A DNA stretch of 64,000 bases from Solirubrobacteraceae bacterium (GCA_024711025.1 JANJTP010000043.1:1-64000), one strand, 5' to 3'; counted from the first letter of the stretch, positions 1 to 10,784 are shown. The notes: generated from the letters alone by a model not told the origin. A program made the numbers and translations.

Positions 1-171
1 CGCGCGCGGGAAGACGCGCGTCGGGACGCCGGCCGCCGCGGCTCGCTCGAGGGCGCGCGCGCCGGGCTTGTCGGACGCCACCGCGACGAGCCGCGCCTCA
101 CGCCCGTGGACGGTGTCGAGCAGCGCCTGGAGGTTCGTGCCCTGGCCGGATGCGAGGACCGCGACCCTCAC
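1..171 (-). CDS. purN: Phosphoribosylglycinamide formyltransferase, N-terminal part (cut by the window edge)
   Basis: Not in the ORF track. Reverse strand from GTG at 171 reads VRVAVLASGQGTNLQALLDTVHGREARLVAVASDKPGARALERAAAAGVPTRVF, a typical PurN N-terminus; the start overlaps the recQ stop (GTGA). Confidence 0.85.
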   Translation of the reverse strand, partial: MRVAVLASGQGTNLQALLDTVHGREARLVAVASDKPGARALERAAAAGVPTRVFPRA

Positions 172-2033
172 GCCGCCGCGCTCCGCGGCTCGCCGGCCAC
201 GGCCTCGAGCTTCGGGAAGCGCCCGCCGGTCGAGACGAGCCTTCCGCAGCCGAGCAGCTCGTCGACCCGTTCGAGCACTTCGCCGGCCGACATCCCGGCG
301 AACGCGCCGTACTCGGGCAGCGCGTCGTAGCCGTGCTGCGCGATCGCCTTCGAGCGCCCGCCGCGCAGGATCTCGACGGCGCGCGTTCGGCCGACCGACG
401 GGCGGGCCTCGCCGACGACCGAGAGGATGGCCGCGTCGAGCGCGGCGGGATCGAAGCTCGCCGCGACGAGGGCCCGGCGAGCGCCGCCGCGACGAGCGCC
501 GCGCGAGGCGCCGCTCCCGGCGCCGCTCCCGCTCCCCCCGCTCCCGCGCCCGCCGAGCACCGTGCCGGCCAGCGCCCCCGGCACGACGTCGGGCGCGCAG
601 GCGTCGCAGCACGGCACGCGCGGCGCCGGGGCCATCCTGTCGCCGAAGTGGCGAAGCACCGCGGCGCGACGGCATCCGTCCTCCTCGAGGAAGGCCCAGA
701 TCGCGCGGTACTGGCGCCAGCGCGAGCGGACGCCCTCGGCCGCCGACGCGCGGCAGGCGGTGCGCGCCCGCTCGTCGTAGGGCGCGAGCACCCGGCCGCG
801 CACACGACCGACAGGCGCAGGGCTCGGCTGCAGGACCCCGGCGCGCACGAGATGGCCGACGATCGCGCGGACGCGATCCTCGTCACGGTCGAGCTGCGCC
901 GCGGCGACGTCCACCCGCCCCCCCGAGGCGGCGCCGACGACGCCCTGCGCGATGCGGTCGAGGTCGCCGTCCGAGACCTCGGAGCGCCGGATGAAGTGCA
1001 CGTGGAGCGCCTTGTCGCGCGGCTCGGCGAGCAGCAGCGCGCGGGCCGGTCGGCCGTCGCGGCCGGCGCGGCCGGCCTCCTGGTACCAGGCCTCGAGCGA
1101 CGGCGGCGCGCTGACGTGGATGACCGAGCGGACGTCCGGCTTGTCGACGCCCATCCCGAACGCGTTCGTCGCGACCACGACGTCCACCTCGCCGGCCAGG
1201 AAGCGTCGCTGGGTGTCGGCTCGGACCGGCGCCGACAGGCCGGCGTGGTAGGGCAGGACCGCGCAGCCGAGCTCCCGGCGGAGCGCCGAGGCCAGCTCGT
1301 CGGTCCGACGCCGGGTGCCGGCGTAGACGATCGCCGGACGGCTCGCGGGATCCTCGAGCGCCCCGAGCAGCCGCCCCTCGACCTCGACCGCGCCGGCGCA
1401 GCAGCGGGCGGCGAACGTCAGGCCGGGCCGGTCGAAGCCCGTCGCCACGCGAACCGGGTCGCGCAGGTCGAGCCGCCGGACGATGTCGGCGGCGACCTCG
1501 GGCGTCGCGGTCGCGGTCGAGGCGACGATCGCCGTGGCGCCCAGCCAACGGGCGGCGTCCGCCAGCCGGAAATAGTCGGGCCGGAAGTCGTGCCCCCATT
1601 GGGAGACGCAGTGCGCCTCGTCGACGACGAACAGCCCGATCGGCACCTCGCGCAGCGCCTCGAGGAAGCCGGGCGAGGCGAAGCGCTCCGGCGCGACGTA
1701 GAGCAGCGCCAGCTCACCGGCGGCCGCGCGTGCCAGCACGCGCTCGTTGGCCTCGCCATCCTGCTGGCTGTTGACCAGCGCGACGCGACCCGGGGCGCGG
1801 CGCGCAAGCGCTTCGACCTGGTCCTGCATGAGCGAGACGAGCGGCGAGACGACGATCGCCAGGTCCTCGCGCAGCAGCGCGGGAAGCTGGTAGCAGAGCG
1901 ACTTGCCGGCGCCCGTCGGCATGACGACCAGCACGTCGCGCCCGGCGAGCGCGCCGTGGACCGCCTCCTCCTGGCCGGGGCGGAAGTCGTCGAAGCCGAA
2001 GATGTCGCGCAGCGCGGCGCGCGGATCGCTCAT
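168..2033 (-). CDS. recQ: ATP-dependent DNA helicase RecQ
   Basis: MSDPRAALRDIFGFDDFRPGQEEAVHGALAGRDVLVVMPTGAGKSLCYQLPALL; VVDEAHCVSQWGHDFRPDY; zinc-binding Cys cluster (PCCDACAP). Start placed at the ATG at 2033 rather than at the ORF start 2171. Confidence 0.93.
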   Translation of the reverse strand: MSDPRAALRDIFGFDDFRPGQEEAVHGALAGRDVLVVMPTGAGKSLCYQLPALLREDLAIVVSPLVSLMQDQVEALARRAPGRVALVNSQQDGEANERVLARAAAGELALLYVAPERFASPGFLEALREVPIGLFVVDEAHCVSQWGHDFRPDYFRLADAARWLGATAIVASTATATPEVAADIVRRLDLRDPVRVATGFDRPGLTFAARCCAGAVEVEGRLLGALEDPASRPAIVYAGTRRRTDELASALRRELGCAVLPYHAGLSAPVRADTQRRFLAGEVDVVVATNAFGMGVDKPDVRSVIHVSAPPSLEAWYQEAGRAGRDGRPARALLLAEPRDKALHVHFIRRSEVSDGDLDRIAQGVVGAASGGRVDVAAAQLDRDEDRVRAIVGHLVRAGVLQPSPAPVGRVRGRVLAPYDERARTACRASAAEGVRSRWRQYRAIWAFLEEDGCRRAAVLRHFGDRMAPAPRVPCCDACAPDVVPGALAGTVLGGRGSGGSGSGAGSGASRGARRGGARRALVAASFDPAALDAAILSVVGEARPSVGRTRAVEILRGGRSKAIAQHGYDALPEYGAFAGMSAGEVLERVDELLGCGRLVSTGGRFPKLEAVAGEPRSAAA

Positions 2034-2080
2034 GGGCCCGGCCACGGTACCGGCCGGGTCGGCGAGCCCTCGCTCCGGGC

Positions 2081-3544
2081 TCAGGCCGAGGCCATCGGAA
2101 GCGAGGCCTCGAGCGCCAGCTTGCTCTGGGTCTCGTCGGTCCCCTCGAGCGGGTATTCGCCGGAGAAGCACGCGTCGCAGTGGCGGCTGCGCTCGCCGCC
2201 GATCGCCTCGTAGACGCCGGCGAGCGACAGGTAGGCGAGCGAGTCGGCGCCGAGGTGCTCCGAGACCTCCTGGACGGTGCGCCCGTGGGCGACCATCTCC
2301 TCGCGCGTGTGCATGTCGATCCCGTAGAAGCAGGGATGGCGGATCGGCGGCGCCGAGATCCGCAGGTGGACCTCCAGCGCGCCGGCGTCGCGCAGCATCC
2401 CGACGATCTGCCGCGTCGTGTTGCCGCGCACGATCGAGTCGTCGACGACGACCAGCCGCTTGCCGCCGACGATCTCCGGCAGCGGGTTGAACTTCAGCCG
2501 CAGGCCCTGCTTGCGCAGCTCCTGGCCGGGCTGGATGAACGTGCGTGCGACATAGCGGTTCTTGACGAACCCGTCGTCCTGCGGCAGCCCGCTGGCGCGC
2601 GCGAAGCCCCGCGCGGCGGCGTTGCCCGAGTCCGGCACGGCGATCACGAGGTCGGCGGTCGGCGCCGGGCTCTCGCGCGCGAGCAGCTCGCCCATCCGCC
2701 CGCGCGCCGCCTGCAGGGAGACCCCGCCGATCCGCGAGTCGGGGCGGGCGAAGTAGATGTGCTCGAAGACGCAGAGCGCCTCGCGGGAGCTCTCGGCGAC
2801 CATCCGCGTGCGGATGCCGTCATCGTCGATCGAGACCAGCTCGCCGGGGAGCACGTCGCGGATCAGCTCCGCGCCGATGATGTCGAACGCGCAGGACTCG
2901 CTCGCCAGGCAGTAGCGGTCGCCGAGGCGGCCGAGCGCGAGCGGCCGAATGCCGGCCGGGTCGCGGAAGCCGCAGATCCGGTCCTTCGTCATGACGACGA
3001 TCGAGAAGGCGCCCTGCAGGCGCGGCACGACGTCGGCGATCGCGTCCTCGATGCTCGCCGCGGGGTGCGCGGCGAGCATCGCCGCGATGATCTCCGAGTC
3101 GGAGGTCGAGGAGAAGCCCACACCCTGCTCACGCAGCTCGGAGTGCAGCTCGACGGCGTTGATCAGGTTGCCGTTGTGCGCCAGCGCCAGCTCGCGCCGA
3201 TTGCCGGCCGCGCCCGCCGAGCGGTGGACCGGCTGCGAGTTCTCCCACTGGTTCGATCCGGTGGTCGAGTAGCGCACGTGGCCGATCGCCAGCTCGCCGC
3301 CGAGCGCCCGCAGGTCGTGCTCCTTGAAGACCTGCGAGACGAGGCCCAGGGCCCGCTGGGTGATGATGTAGCCGTCGCGGTCGGCGGCGGCGATGCCCGC
3401 GGACTCCTGGCCACGGTGCTGCAACGCGTAGAGCGCGAAGTACGCCAATCGGGCGACGTCGTGGCCGGGAGCGAATATCCCGAAGACGCCGCACTCATCG
3501 CGCGGACCGTCGCGCAGGTCAAGCGTTGGCTGATGTGCCGTCAT
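2081..3544 (-). CDS. purF: Amidophosphoribosyltransferase
   Basis: DECGVFGIFAPGHDVARLAYFALYALQHRGQESAGIA; PRPP motif VVVDDSIVRGNTTRQIV. Confidence 0.96.
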   Translation of the reverse strand: MTAHQPTLDLRDGPRDECGVFGIFAPGHDVARLAYFALYALQHRGQESAGIAAADRDGYIITQRALGLVSQVFKEHDLRALGGELAIGHVRYSTTGSNQWENSQPVHRSAGAAGNRRELALAHNGNLINAVELHSELREQGVGFSSTSDSEIIAAMLAAHPAASIEDAIADVVPRLQGAFSIVVMTKDRICGFRDPAGIRPLALGRLGDRYCLASESCAFDIIGAELIRDVLPGELVSIDDDGIRTRMVAESSREALCVFEHIYFARPDSRIGGVSLQAARGRMGELLARESPAPTADLVIAVPDSGNAAARGFARASGLPQDDGFVKNRYVARTFIQPGQELRKQGLRLKFNPLPEIVGGKRLVVVDDSIVRGNTTRQIVGMLRDAGALEVHLRISAPPIRHPCFYGIDMHTREEMVAHGRTVQEVSEHLGADSLAYLSLAGVYEAIGGERSRHCDACFSGEYPLEGTDETQSKLALEASLPMASA

Positions 3545-3663
3545 GCGGAGCCCCTGCGGCGGGAGCGGGGCGAAAAGCGAGCGTAGCATCGCGGCCGGCC
3601 GGTCGACCGTCGGCCCTCGTGGCGCCGGAGCGCGCGCGTGCGTCTCACCCCCGACCCGGCCCG

Positions 3664-5871
3664 CTACGGGAAGAAGCGGCGCAGCGAGTCGTGGGCCGCA
3701 TGCAGCTCGGCGAGCGACGAATCGATCCCCGCCGCGCCGCAGATCACGTGCAGGGACTCGCCGCCGACCTCACCGACGATGTCGAGGTGGACGCGCTCGG
3801 CGAGCTGCGCGAGCGCAGTCGGGTGGCCGGAGACGACGAACGCGCCTGGGTTCTCGCCGAACAGCGCGACCGACGGCGCGACCGGCGGCTCGCCCGCCTG
3901 CGGGAGCTCCGCCCGCGCGCCGATCCCGCCCGCGAGGCAGCACTCGGCCAGCGCGACGGCCAGGCCGCCCTCGGCGACGTCGTGCACGCTCGACAGGAGC
4001 CCGTCGCGGACCGCGTCGCGGATCGCCTCCTGCGTCGCTCGCACGTCCGCGACGTCCACGTCGTCGAGCCGGTCGGGCAGCGGCTCGCCGCGCAGGCGGC
4101 TCAGCTCGCTCGCGGCGAGCGACGGCTCGCGGCGCCCGACGATCGCGACCGCGTCGCCCTCCTGGACGAAGCCCGTCCGCCCGGCGCGGGAGGCGTCCGG
4201 CAGCCGGCCGACCATGCCGACGACCGGGGTCGGGTAGATCGGGCCGGAGGCGCCCTCGTTGTAGAGCGAGACGTTTCCGCCGACGATCGGCGCGTCGAGC
4301 GCGCGGCAGGCGTCGCCGAGGCCGCGGACCGCCTCGACGAGCTGCCAGGCGATGTGCGGCTTCTCGGGGTTGCCGAAGTTGAGGCAGTTCGTCGTGCCGA
4401 GCGGCTCGGCGCCTGCGCAGGCCAGGTTCGAGGCGCACTCGAGCACCGCGCCGATCGTCCCCCGGTAGGGGTCGGCGGCGACGCGCCGGCCGTTGCCGTC
4501 GATCGACGCGGCGATCGCGCCGCCGTCCGGGAGCAGCAGCACGGCGGCGTCGCACTCCTCCGGCCGGCGCACGGTGCGCGACTGGACGATCGCGTCGTAC
4601 TGCTCGAACAGCGGCCGGCGCGAGGCGACGTTCGGCGAGGCGAGCAGCGCGAGCAGCGCCTCCTGTGCCGTCGCGTCCGCGGCGAGCGTCGCCGGCGCCG
4701 GCGCGTAGAGCGGCTTCTCCGGCCGGGCCGGAGCGAGGTCGTACAGCGGGCAGTCGTCGACGAGCGCGGCGACCGGCATGTCGCCGACGACCCGCTCGCC
4801 GTGCAGCACGCGCAGCCGGCCGCTGCCGGTGACCTCGCCGATCGCCGTGCCGTGCACCTCCCAGCGCTCGCAGACCGCGAGCACGTCGGGGACGTTCGAG
4901 GGCTCGACGACGCAGAGCATCCGCTCCTGCGACTCGCTGACCATGATCTCGAACGGCTCCATGTCCGCCTCGCGCAACGGCACTCGCGCGACGTCGAGGT
5001 CGATGCCGACCGCGCCCTTCGACGCCATCTCGCTGGCGCTCGACGACAGGCCGGCCGCCCCGAGATCCTGGAGCGCGACGATCAGCCCCCGCTCGAGCAG
5101 CTCGAGCGAGCACTCCAGCAGCTTGCTCTCCTCGAACGGGTCGCCGACCTGCACCGTGGGACGCTTGTCCTCGTCGGCCTCGCCGAGCTCGGCCGAGGCG
5201 AGCACCGAGGCCCCGCCGATCCCGTCGCGGCCGGTCGAGGCGCCGTACAGCACGACGACGTTGCCGACCCCGGCCGCCGCGCTGCGCACGAGCTTGTCGC
5301 GCTCGCCGAGGCCGATCGCCATCGCGTTGACGAGGCAGTTGTGCTCGTAGGGCTCCTCGAAGTAGACCTCGCCGCCGACGGTCGGGACGCCGATCGAGTT
5401 GCCGTAGTGGCCGATGCCGCGGACGGCGCCGTCGAGCAGGTAGCGCGAGCGCTCGCTGCGCTCCGGATCGCCGAAACGCAGCGAGTCGAGGACGGCGATC
5501 GGGCGCGCGCCGAGCGCGAAGATGTCGCGCAGGATCCCGCCGACGCCGGTCGCCGCTCCCTGGAACGGCTCGACGGCGCTCGGGTGGTTGTGCGACTCGA
5601 CCTTGAAGACGCACGCCAGCCCGCCGCCGACATCGACCGCGCCGGCGTTCTCGCCCGGGCCCATGATCACCTGCGGGCCCTCGGTCGGCAGCGTGCGCAG
5701 CAGCTTCTTGGAGTGCTTGTACGCGCAGTGCTCGCTCCACAGCAGCGAGAAGACCGCGAGCTCGACCTGGTTCGGCGCGCGCCCCAGCTTCTCGCTGATC
5801 AGAGCGTGCTCGTCCGACGTCAGCCCGAGGGCGATCGCCTCGTCGACGGTCGGCGTAGGCGGGCTAGGCAC
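3664..5871 (-). CDS. purL: Phosphoribosylformylglycinamidine synthase subunit PurL
   Basis: 735 aa; [50 protein letters not shown]. Confidence 0.96.
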   Translation of the reverse strand: MPSPPTPTVDEAIALGLTSDEHALISEKLGRAPNQVELAVFSLLWSEHCAYKHSKKLLRTLPTEGPQVIMGPGENAGAVDVGGGLACVFKVESHNHPSAVEPFQGAATGVGGILRDIFALGARPIAVLDSLRFGDPERSERSRYLLDGAVRGIGHYGNSIGVPTVGGEVYFEEPYEHNCLVNAMAIGLGERDKLVRSAAAGVGNVVVLYGASTGRDGIGGASVLASAELGEADEDKRPTVQVGDPFEESKLLECSLELLERGLIVALQDLGAAGLSSSASEMASKGAVGIDLDVARVPLREADMEPFEIMVSESQERMLCVVEPSNVPDVLAVCERWEVHGTAIGEVTGSGRLRVLHGERVVGDMPVAALVDDCPLYDLAPARPEKPLYAPAPATLAADATAQEALLALLASPNVASRRPLFEQYDAIVQSRTVRRPEECDAAVLLLPDGGAIAASIDGNGRRVAADPYRGTIGAVLECASNLACAGAEPLGTTNCLNFGNPEKPHIAWQLVEAVRGLGDACRALDAPIVGGNVSLYNEGASGPIYPTPVVGMVGRLPDASRAGRTGFVQEGDAVAIVGRREPSLAASELSRLRGEPLPDRLDDVDVADVRATQEAIRDAVRDGLLSSVHDVAEGGLAVALAECCLAGGIGARAELPQAGEPPVAPSVALFGENPGAFVVSGHPTALAQLAERVHLDIVGEVGGESLHVICGAAGIDSSLAELHAAHDSLRRFFP

Positions 5872-6538
5872 GCGCGCCCTCCACGGCCAGGCGCAGCGAC
5901 TCGAAGATCCGCAGCCCGTCGGTCGAGCCGGTCCGCGCGTCGACGGCGTGCTCCGGATGCGGCATCAGGCCGAAGACGTTTCCGGCGGCGTTCATCACGC
6001 CGGCGATGTCGCGCAGCGAGCCGTTGAAGTTGTGCGCGCTGTCGTAGCGGAGCAGCACCTGCCCGCCGGCCTCCAGCGCGTCGAGCGTCTCTTCGGGCGC
6101 GTAGTAGCGCCCCCACGAGTGCTTCGCCGGCACGCTCAGCCGCTCGCCGGGCTCGCACGCGCTCGTGAACGCCGTGTCCGTGCGCACGACCTCGAGATCG
6201 ACCTGGCGGAAGGTGAAGCGCCGGCCTGCGTTGGGAAGGAGCGCCCCGGGAAGCAGCCCGGCCTCGCACAGCACCTGGAAGCCGTTGCAGATCCCGAGCA
6301 CGAGACCGCCTTCGCCGGCGAGCTCGACGACCGACTCCATCGCCGGCGAGAATCGCGCGATGGCACCGGCGCGCAGGTAGTCGCCGTACGAGAAGCCGCC
6401 GGGAACGACGACCACGTCGGCGCCGCGCAGGTCGCGGTCGCGGTGCCAGTGCAGGTCGGCGTCGCCGACGAGGCGCGCCGCCGCGAGCGCGTCGCGCTCG
6501 TCGCACGAGCCGGGAAACTGCAGGACCGCGGTCCTCAC
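5864..6538 (-). CDS. purQ: Phosphoribosylformylglycinamidine synthase subunit PurQ
   Basis: [48 protein letters not shown] start at 6538. Confidence 0.94.
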   Translation of the reverse strand: MRTAVLQFPGSCDERDALAAARLVGDADLHWHRDRDLRGADVVVVPGGFSYGDYLRAGAIARFSPAMESVVELAGEGGLVLGICNGFQVLCEAGLLPGALLPNAGRRFTFRQVDLEVVRTDTAFTSACEPGERLSVPAKHSWGRYYAPEETLDALEAGGQVLLRYDSAHNFNGSLRDIAGVMNAAGNVFGLMPHPEHAVDARTGSTDGLRIFESLRLAVEGARA

Positions 6539-6768
6539 GGCGCGTCGTCGAGCAGCTGGATCTCGTAGTCCTCGACGAGCGGGTTGGCGAGCAGCCGGCG
6601 GCACATCTCATCGAGCGAGGCGGGGTCGTCGACGTCGAGCTCGACGAGCCGGCCCACGTGGACGTTCGCCACGCCGCCGAAGCCGAGCGCCGGCAGCGCC
6701 TGCTCGACGGCGACGCCCTGCGGGTCGAGGATGCCGGCCTTCGGGCGGACGAGCACGCGGGCACGCAT
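6535..6768 (-). CDS. purS: Phosphoribosylformylglycinamidine synthase subunit PurS
   Basis: 77 aa MRARVLVRPKAGILDPQGVAVEQALPALGF...; sits between purQ and purC with overlapping starts and stops. Confidence 0.92.
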   Translation of the reverse strand: MRARVLVRPKAGILDPQGVAVEQALPALGFGGVANVHVGRLVELDVDDPASLDEMCRRLLANPLVEDYEIQLLDDAP

Positions 6769-7655
6769 CAGCCACTCACCTCCACGCGATCGAGCCATGC
6801 CTGGAACGGCTCGCCGACGATCCGCTGGTAGGCCTCGACGTAGCGCGCACGGGTGCCGGTCACGACGTCCTCGGGGAGCGCCGGCGCCGGCGGGCTCTTG
6901 TCCCAGCCGCTGCCCGAGGCCCAGTCGCGCACGTATTGCTTGTCGAAGCTCGGCTGGCCGCGTCCGACCTCGTAGTCCTCGGCCGGCCAGTAGCGCGAGG
7001 AGTCGGGCGTCAGCACCTCGTCGCCGAGAACGAGCGTCCCGTCCTCGTCGAGGCCCAGCTCGAACTTCGTGTCGGCGAGGATGACGCCGCTCTCGCGGGC
7101 GTGGTCCGCGGCAGCCGAGTAGAGCGCGAGCGAGACGTCGCGCACGCGCTCCATCAGCGCCCGGTCGCCGACGAGCTCGGCGGCGCGCTCGAAGTCGATC
7201 GCCTCGTCGTGGCCGACCTCCGCCTTGGTGCTGGGCGTGAAGATCGGCTCGGGCAGCCGCTCGGACTCGCGCAGGCCCTCGGGCAGGCGCAGGCCGGAGA
7301 CGGCGCCGGTCGCCTCGTAGTCGCTCCAGCCGGAGCCGGCGAGGTACCCGCGCACGACGCACTCGACCGGCAGCATCTCCAGCCGACGGACCACCAGCGC
7401 GCGGCCGCGCGCCTCGTCGGGGACCCCGTCCGCGTACGAGATCAGGTGGTTGGGGACGATCTCGGCAAGCCGCTCGAACCAGAAGACCGAGAGGCCCGTC
7501 AGGACGCGCCCCTTGTCGGGGATCGGCGTCGGGTGGACGACGTCGTAGGTCGAGATCCGGTCGCTGGCGACCATCAGCAGGCCGCGCTTGCCGAGGTCGT
7601 ACATCTCGCGGACCTTCCCGCTGGCGAGGAGGGGCAGGTCGGCGAGCGACGTCAC
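6768..7655 (-). CDS. purC: SAICAR synthase
   Basis: GKVREMYDLGKRGLLMVASDRISTYDVVHPTPIPDKGRVLTGLSVFWFE. Confidence 0.96.
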   Translation of the reverse strand: MTSLADLPLLASGKVREMYDLGKRGLLMVASDRISTYDVVHPTPIPDKGRVLTGLSVFWFERLAEIVPNHLISYADGVPDEARGRALVVRRLEMLPVECVVRGYLAGSGWSDYEATGAVSGLRLPEGLRESERLPEPIFTPSTKAEVGHDEAIDFERAAELVGDRALMERVRDVSLALYSAAADHARESGVILADTKFELGLDEDGTLVLGDEVLTPDSSRYWPAEDYEVGRGQPSFDKQYVRDWASGSGWDKSPPAPALPEDVVTGTRARYVEAYQRIVGEPFQAWLDRVEVSG

Positions 7656-7687
7656 GCCCGCAACCTAGCATCGGAGTCGGCGGTCGG

Positions 7688-8068
7688 TCAGCTCAGCAGA
7701 CGGGTGCGGACGAGCGGCAGGGAGGCCTGTGCCGCGTCGCGCGTCAGCAGCGTCAGGTCGTGCGCCATGGCCGTCGCGGCGATCCACAGATCGTTCGTCG
7801 GGCGCCGGCCGCTCGCGGCCCGAAGCTGCCCGTAGCGGATGGCGACGTCGAGATCGAGCGCGAGTGCACGGGTCGCCGCGAGCACGGCGCTGAGCCGGCG
7901 CAGCCGCGCGGCGCGTGCCGCGTCGTCCCGGGCGAGCAGCACACCGGCCTCGAGCTCTCCGATGGTGACGACGCTGACGTGCCAGGCATCATCCGCCTCT
8001 CCCGCCCGGCTCTCGATCCCACCCCCGCCCGTGGCGACGAGCACGCTCGTGTCGAGCAGCAGCGTCAC
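7688..8068 (-). CDS. PIN-domain toxin, VapC family
   Basis: VTLLLDTSVLVATGG...VSVVTIGELEAGV...RPTNDLWIAATAMAHDLTLLTRD; overlaps the antitoxin stop by 4 nt. Confidence 0.88.
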   Translation of the reverse strand: MTLLLDTSVLVATGGGGIESRAGEADDAWHVSVVTIGELEAGVLLARDDAARAARLRRLSAVLAATRALALDLDVAIRYGQLRAASGRRPTNDLWIAATAMAHDLTLLTRDAAQASLPLVRTRLLS

Positions 8069-8325
8069 GCCCAGGGATCCGGGGCCTCGTCCCTGACGGT
8101 GCGGCGCTCGACCTCGAGCTCGGCGCCCCACTCCGCGTCGACCGGAGCGTCGCGCAGGATCGCCAGCAGATCGCGCAACGGCGTCGGACGGTCAGCGGAG
8201 GCCAGAGGCCCGAGCTCCGCGACCGGCCGACCGTCGACGGTGATCGTGAGCCGCTCACCCGCCTCGGCACGGCGCAGCACCTCGCTGACGTGATTGCGGA
8301 GCTCACGCTGTGGGATCGTTGCCAT
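8065..8325 (-). CDS. Phd/YefM-type antitoxin (VapB partner)
   Basis: MATIPQRELRNHVSEVLRRAEAGERLTITVDGRPVAELGPL. Confidence 0.87.
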   Translation of the reverse strand: MATIPQRELRNHVSEVLRRAEAGERLTITVDGRPVAELGPLASADRPTPLRDLLAILRDAPVDAEWGAELEVERRTVRDEAPDPWA

Positions 8326-8335
8326 CGATCACACC

Positions 8336-8351
8336 GTAGCATATTTACTAC
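8336..8351 (-). promoter_or_regulatory. Inverted repeat overlapping a TATGCT -10-like box upstream of the antitoxin; candidate autoregulatory operator
   Basis: GTAGTAAATATGCTAC on the minus strand, GTAG...CTAC arms, about 10 bp before the antitoxin ATG. Confidence 0.45.
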
Positions 8352-8409
8352 GCGTTGGCGCCCACGCGGTGGCGCCCCTGCACCTTCCCGCGACCCTGAG
8401 CGCGACGCG

Positions 8410-8970
8410 CTACTGGCGCGGCTGGGTGCCGATCGGCTTGATCGGCGGCGGGTCGGTCGCGTAGAGGCGGCGCAGGCCGTCGACCAGCCGGCGTCGCTCC
8501 GCGTCCGAGAGCCGGGCGTCCGCGTGGTTGGGCAGCAGCCGGTACTTGAGCGGCGGCATCTCGCCTTCGAGCACGGCCTCCTCGACCTTGCGCAGCGCGG
8601 GCTGGGGAAGGTCCCAGCGGGAGAAGTTGAGGATCTGACGTCCCCCGTCGACGTCTGACTGGGCGAGCCAGGAGGCGGGCGCCACATGCGTGTACCACGG
8701 CCAGCGCGTCAGGTTGCTGTGGCAGTCCGCGCAGGCGACGGCGACTATCTGCCGCGTCGCCGGATCGAGCGCGGCGGCCTTCGTGACGGGCGGATTGCCG
8801 TGATCGCGGCCGTACGGCACGAGCTGCGCGACGAGCAGCAGCCCGACGAGCCCCAACGCGCCCCAGCCGAGAGCCCGGCCGACGTCCGGGCGCGCCCGCC
8901 GCGGCCCGCCCGGCCCTTTCCGGGTCGAGCCCGGTGCGGGGCCCGGCTGAGCGCGTGGCGTGTCGGTCAT
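8410..8970 (-). CDS. Membrane-anchored haem-binding domain protein (single CxxCH)
   Basis: One TM segment (ALGLVGLLLVAQLVPYGRDHGNPPV) then VACADCHSNLTRWPWYTHVAPASWL; Haem_bd-like. Confidence 0.75.
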   Translation of the reverse strand: MTDTPRAQPGPAPGSTRKGPGGPRRARPDVGRALGWGALGLVGLLLVAQLVPYGRDHGNPPVTKAAALDPATRQIVAVACADCHSNLTRWPWYTHVAPASWLAQSDVDGGRQILNFSRWDLPQPALRKVEEAVLEGEMPPLKYRLLPNHADARLSDAERRRLVDGLRRLYATDPPPIKPIGTQPRQ

Positions 8971-9025
8971 CGCGGGGACCGTACGGTCGGCCGGGTCAAG
9001 AGCCGGCAAAGGCCCTCTGCGCCGC

Positions 9026-10297
9026 TCAGAGGACTTCGTCGAGCCGGCCGACGATCTCGCCGGCGTAGCGCGTGTAGTGGTCCAGGTCGAAGATCGCCTC
9101 GAGGTCGAGGCCCAGGTGCCGCGCGGCGAGCAGCTCGCGCAGGTGGACGCCCTCGTCCCAGGCGCGCTGGGCGTCCTGCTGGACGATGCGGTAGGCTTCG
9201 TCGCGGCTCATGCCGGAGGAGACGAGCGCGAGCAGCGCGCGCTGGCTGAACAGCGCGCCGTGCGTCAGGTCGAGGTTCGCGCGCATCCGCCCCGCGTCGA
9301 CGACGAGCCCGAGGACGACGCGGATCGCGAGGTGCTGCACGTAGTCGAGGAGGATCAGCGAGTCCGGGATGACGATGCGCTCGGCACCCGAGTGGCTGAT
9401 GTCCCGCTCGTGCCAGAGCGCGACGTTCTCGAGCGCGGCCTGCGCATTGCCGCGCAGCACGCGCGCCAGGCCCGTGATCCGCTCGGTCGTGATCGGGTTG
9501 CGCTTGTGCGGCATCGCCGACGAGCCCTTCTGCTGCCCGGAGCGGAACGGCTCGCGCGCCTCGAGGACCTCCGTGCGCTGCAGATGGCGCACCTCCGTCG
9601 CCAATCGCTCCAGGCCGGCGCCGGCGAGTGCGACGGCCTGCAGGAGCTGCGCGTGGCGATCACGCGGGACGACCTGGGTCGAGACCGGCTCGGGCCGCAG
9701 GTCGAGCCGCGCGAGCACGCCGCGCTCGAAGCCCGGACCGGTCGCCGAGTACGTCCCGACGGCGCCGCTGATCGCGCCGAACGCCGCTTCGTCGAAGGCG
9801 CGCGCGAGCCGTTCCCGGTTGCGCGCGGCCTCCATCGCGAAGCCCGCGAGCTTGATGCCGAACGTCGTCGGCTCGGCGTGGATCCCGTGGGTGCGCCCGA
9901 CGCAGATCGTCCCCACGTGCGCGCGCGCCTGCTCGGCGAGCGCGAGGGCGAGCTCGCTCGCCCCTGCGAGCACGATCTCGCCGGCGCGGCGGAGCTGCAC
10001 GGCGAGCGCCGTGTCGAGCACGTCGCTCGACGTCAGCCCGAAGTGGATCCAGCGGCCGGCCGGCCCGGCCGACTCCGCCAGCACGTCGACGAACGCCGCG
10101 ACGTCGTGGTCGGTGACGCGCTCGCGCTCCTGCACCGCCTCGACGGTGAACGTGGCGCGACGGATCGCCTCGAGCTCCTGTGCCGTCGGGCCGTCCATCT
10201 CCTCGCACGCCGCGACCTCGACGACGCGCCAGGCCTCCATCCGCGCCTGGTCGGTCCACAGCGCGCCCATCTCGGGGCGGGTGTAGCGGTCGATCAC
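9026..10297 (-). CDS. purB: Adenylosuccinate lyase
   Basis: VIDRYTRPEMGALWTDQARMEAW; signature GSSAMPHKRNPITTERI. Confidence 0.95.
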   Translation of the reverse strand: MIDRYTRPEMGALWTDQARMEAWRVVEVAACEEMDGPTAQELEAIRRATFTVEAVQERERVTDHDVAAFVDVLAESAGPAGRWIHFGLTSSDVLDTALAVQLRRAGEIVLAGASELALALAEQARAHVGTICVGRTHGIHAEPTTFGIKLAGFAMEAARNRERLARAFDEAAFGAISGAVGTYSATGPGFERGVLARLDLRPEPVSTQVVPRDRHAQLLQAVALAGAGLERLATEVRHLQRTEVLEAREPFRSGQQKGSSAMPHKRNPITTERITGLARVLRGNAQAALENVALWHERDISHSGAERIVIPDSLILLDYVQHLAIRVVLGLVVDAGRMRANLDLTHGALFSQRALLALVSSGMSRDEAYRIVQQDAQRAWDEGVHLRELLAARHLGLDLEAIFDLDHYTRYAGEIVGRLDEVL

Positions 10298-10313
10298 GGG
10301 CGGGCCACCGACC

Positions 10314-10784
10314 TCACGCGTTGAGCAGCCGCAGCGCCAGATGACCGGCGTTCTTGGCGTTGTCCAGGCCGACGCAGGCGACCGGCACACCCGGCGGCAT
10401 CTGGACGACCGACAGGATCGCGTCGAGCCCGCCGGCCGCGCTGAGCCGGCTCGACAGCGGAACGCCGATCACCGGCAGGTCGGTGTGGGCGGCGGCGACG
10501 CCCGGGAGCGCCGCCGACAGCCCGGCGCCGGCGATGATCACCTTGAGCCCGCGCAGCCGCGCGTTGCGGCAGTAGTCGGCGACCGTCTCGGGATCGCGGT
10601 GCGCCGACATCACCCGGACCTCGAAGCCGATCCCCTGCTCGGCGAGCACCTCGCCGGCCTGCTCCATGAGCTCCAAGTCGGACTTCGAGCCCATGATGAT
10701 CCCGACGCGCGGAGCGTCCACGTCGAGCCCGGCGAACGAGGTCTCGGTCTCGGCCTGCGTGATATCGGTCGGCTGATCGGTCAT
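10314..10784 (-). CDS. purE: 5-(carboxyamino)imidazole ribonucleotide mutase
   Basis: [57 protein letters not shown]. Real start at ATG 10784 inside a longer spurious ORF. Confidence 0.95.
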   Translation of the reverse strand: MTDQPTDITQAETETSFAGLDVDAPRVGIIMGSKSDLELMEQAGEVLAEQGIGFEVRVMSAHRDPETVADYCRNARLRGLKVIIAGAGLSAALPGVAAAHTDLPVIGVPLSSRLSAAGGLDAILSVVQMPPGVPVACVGLDNAKNAGHLALRLLNA

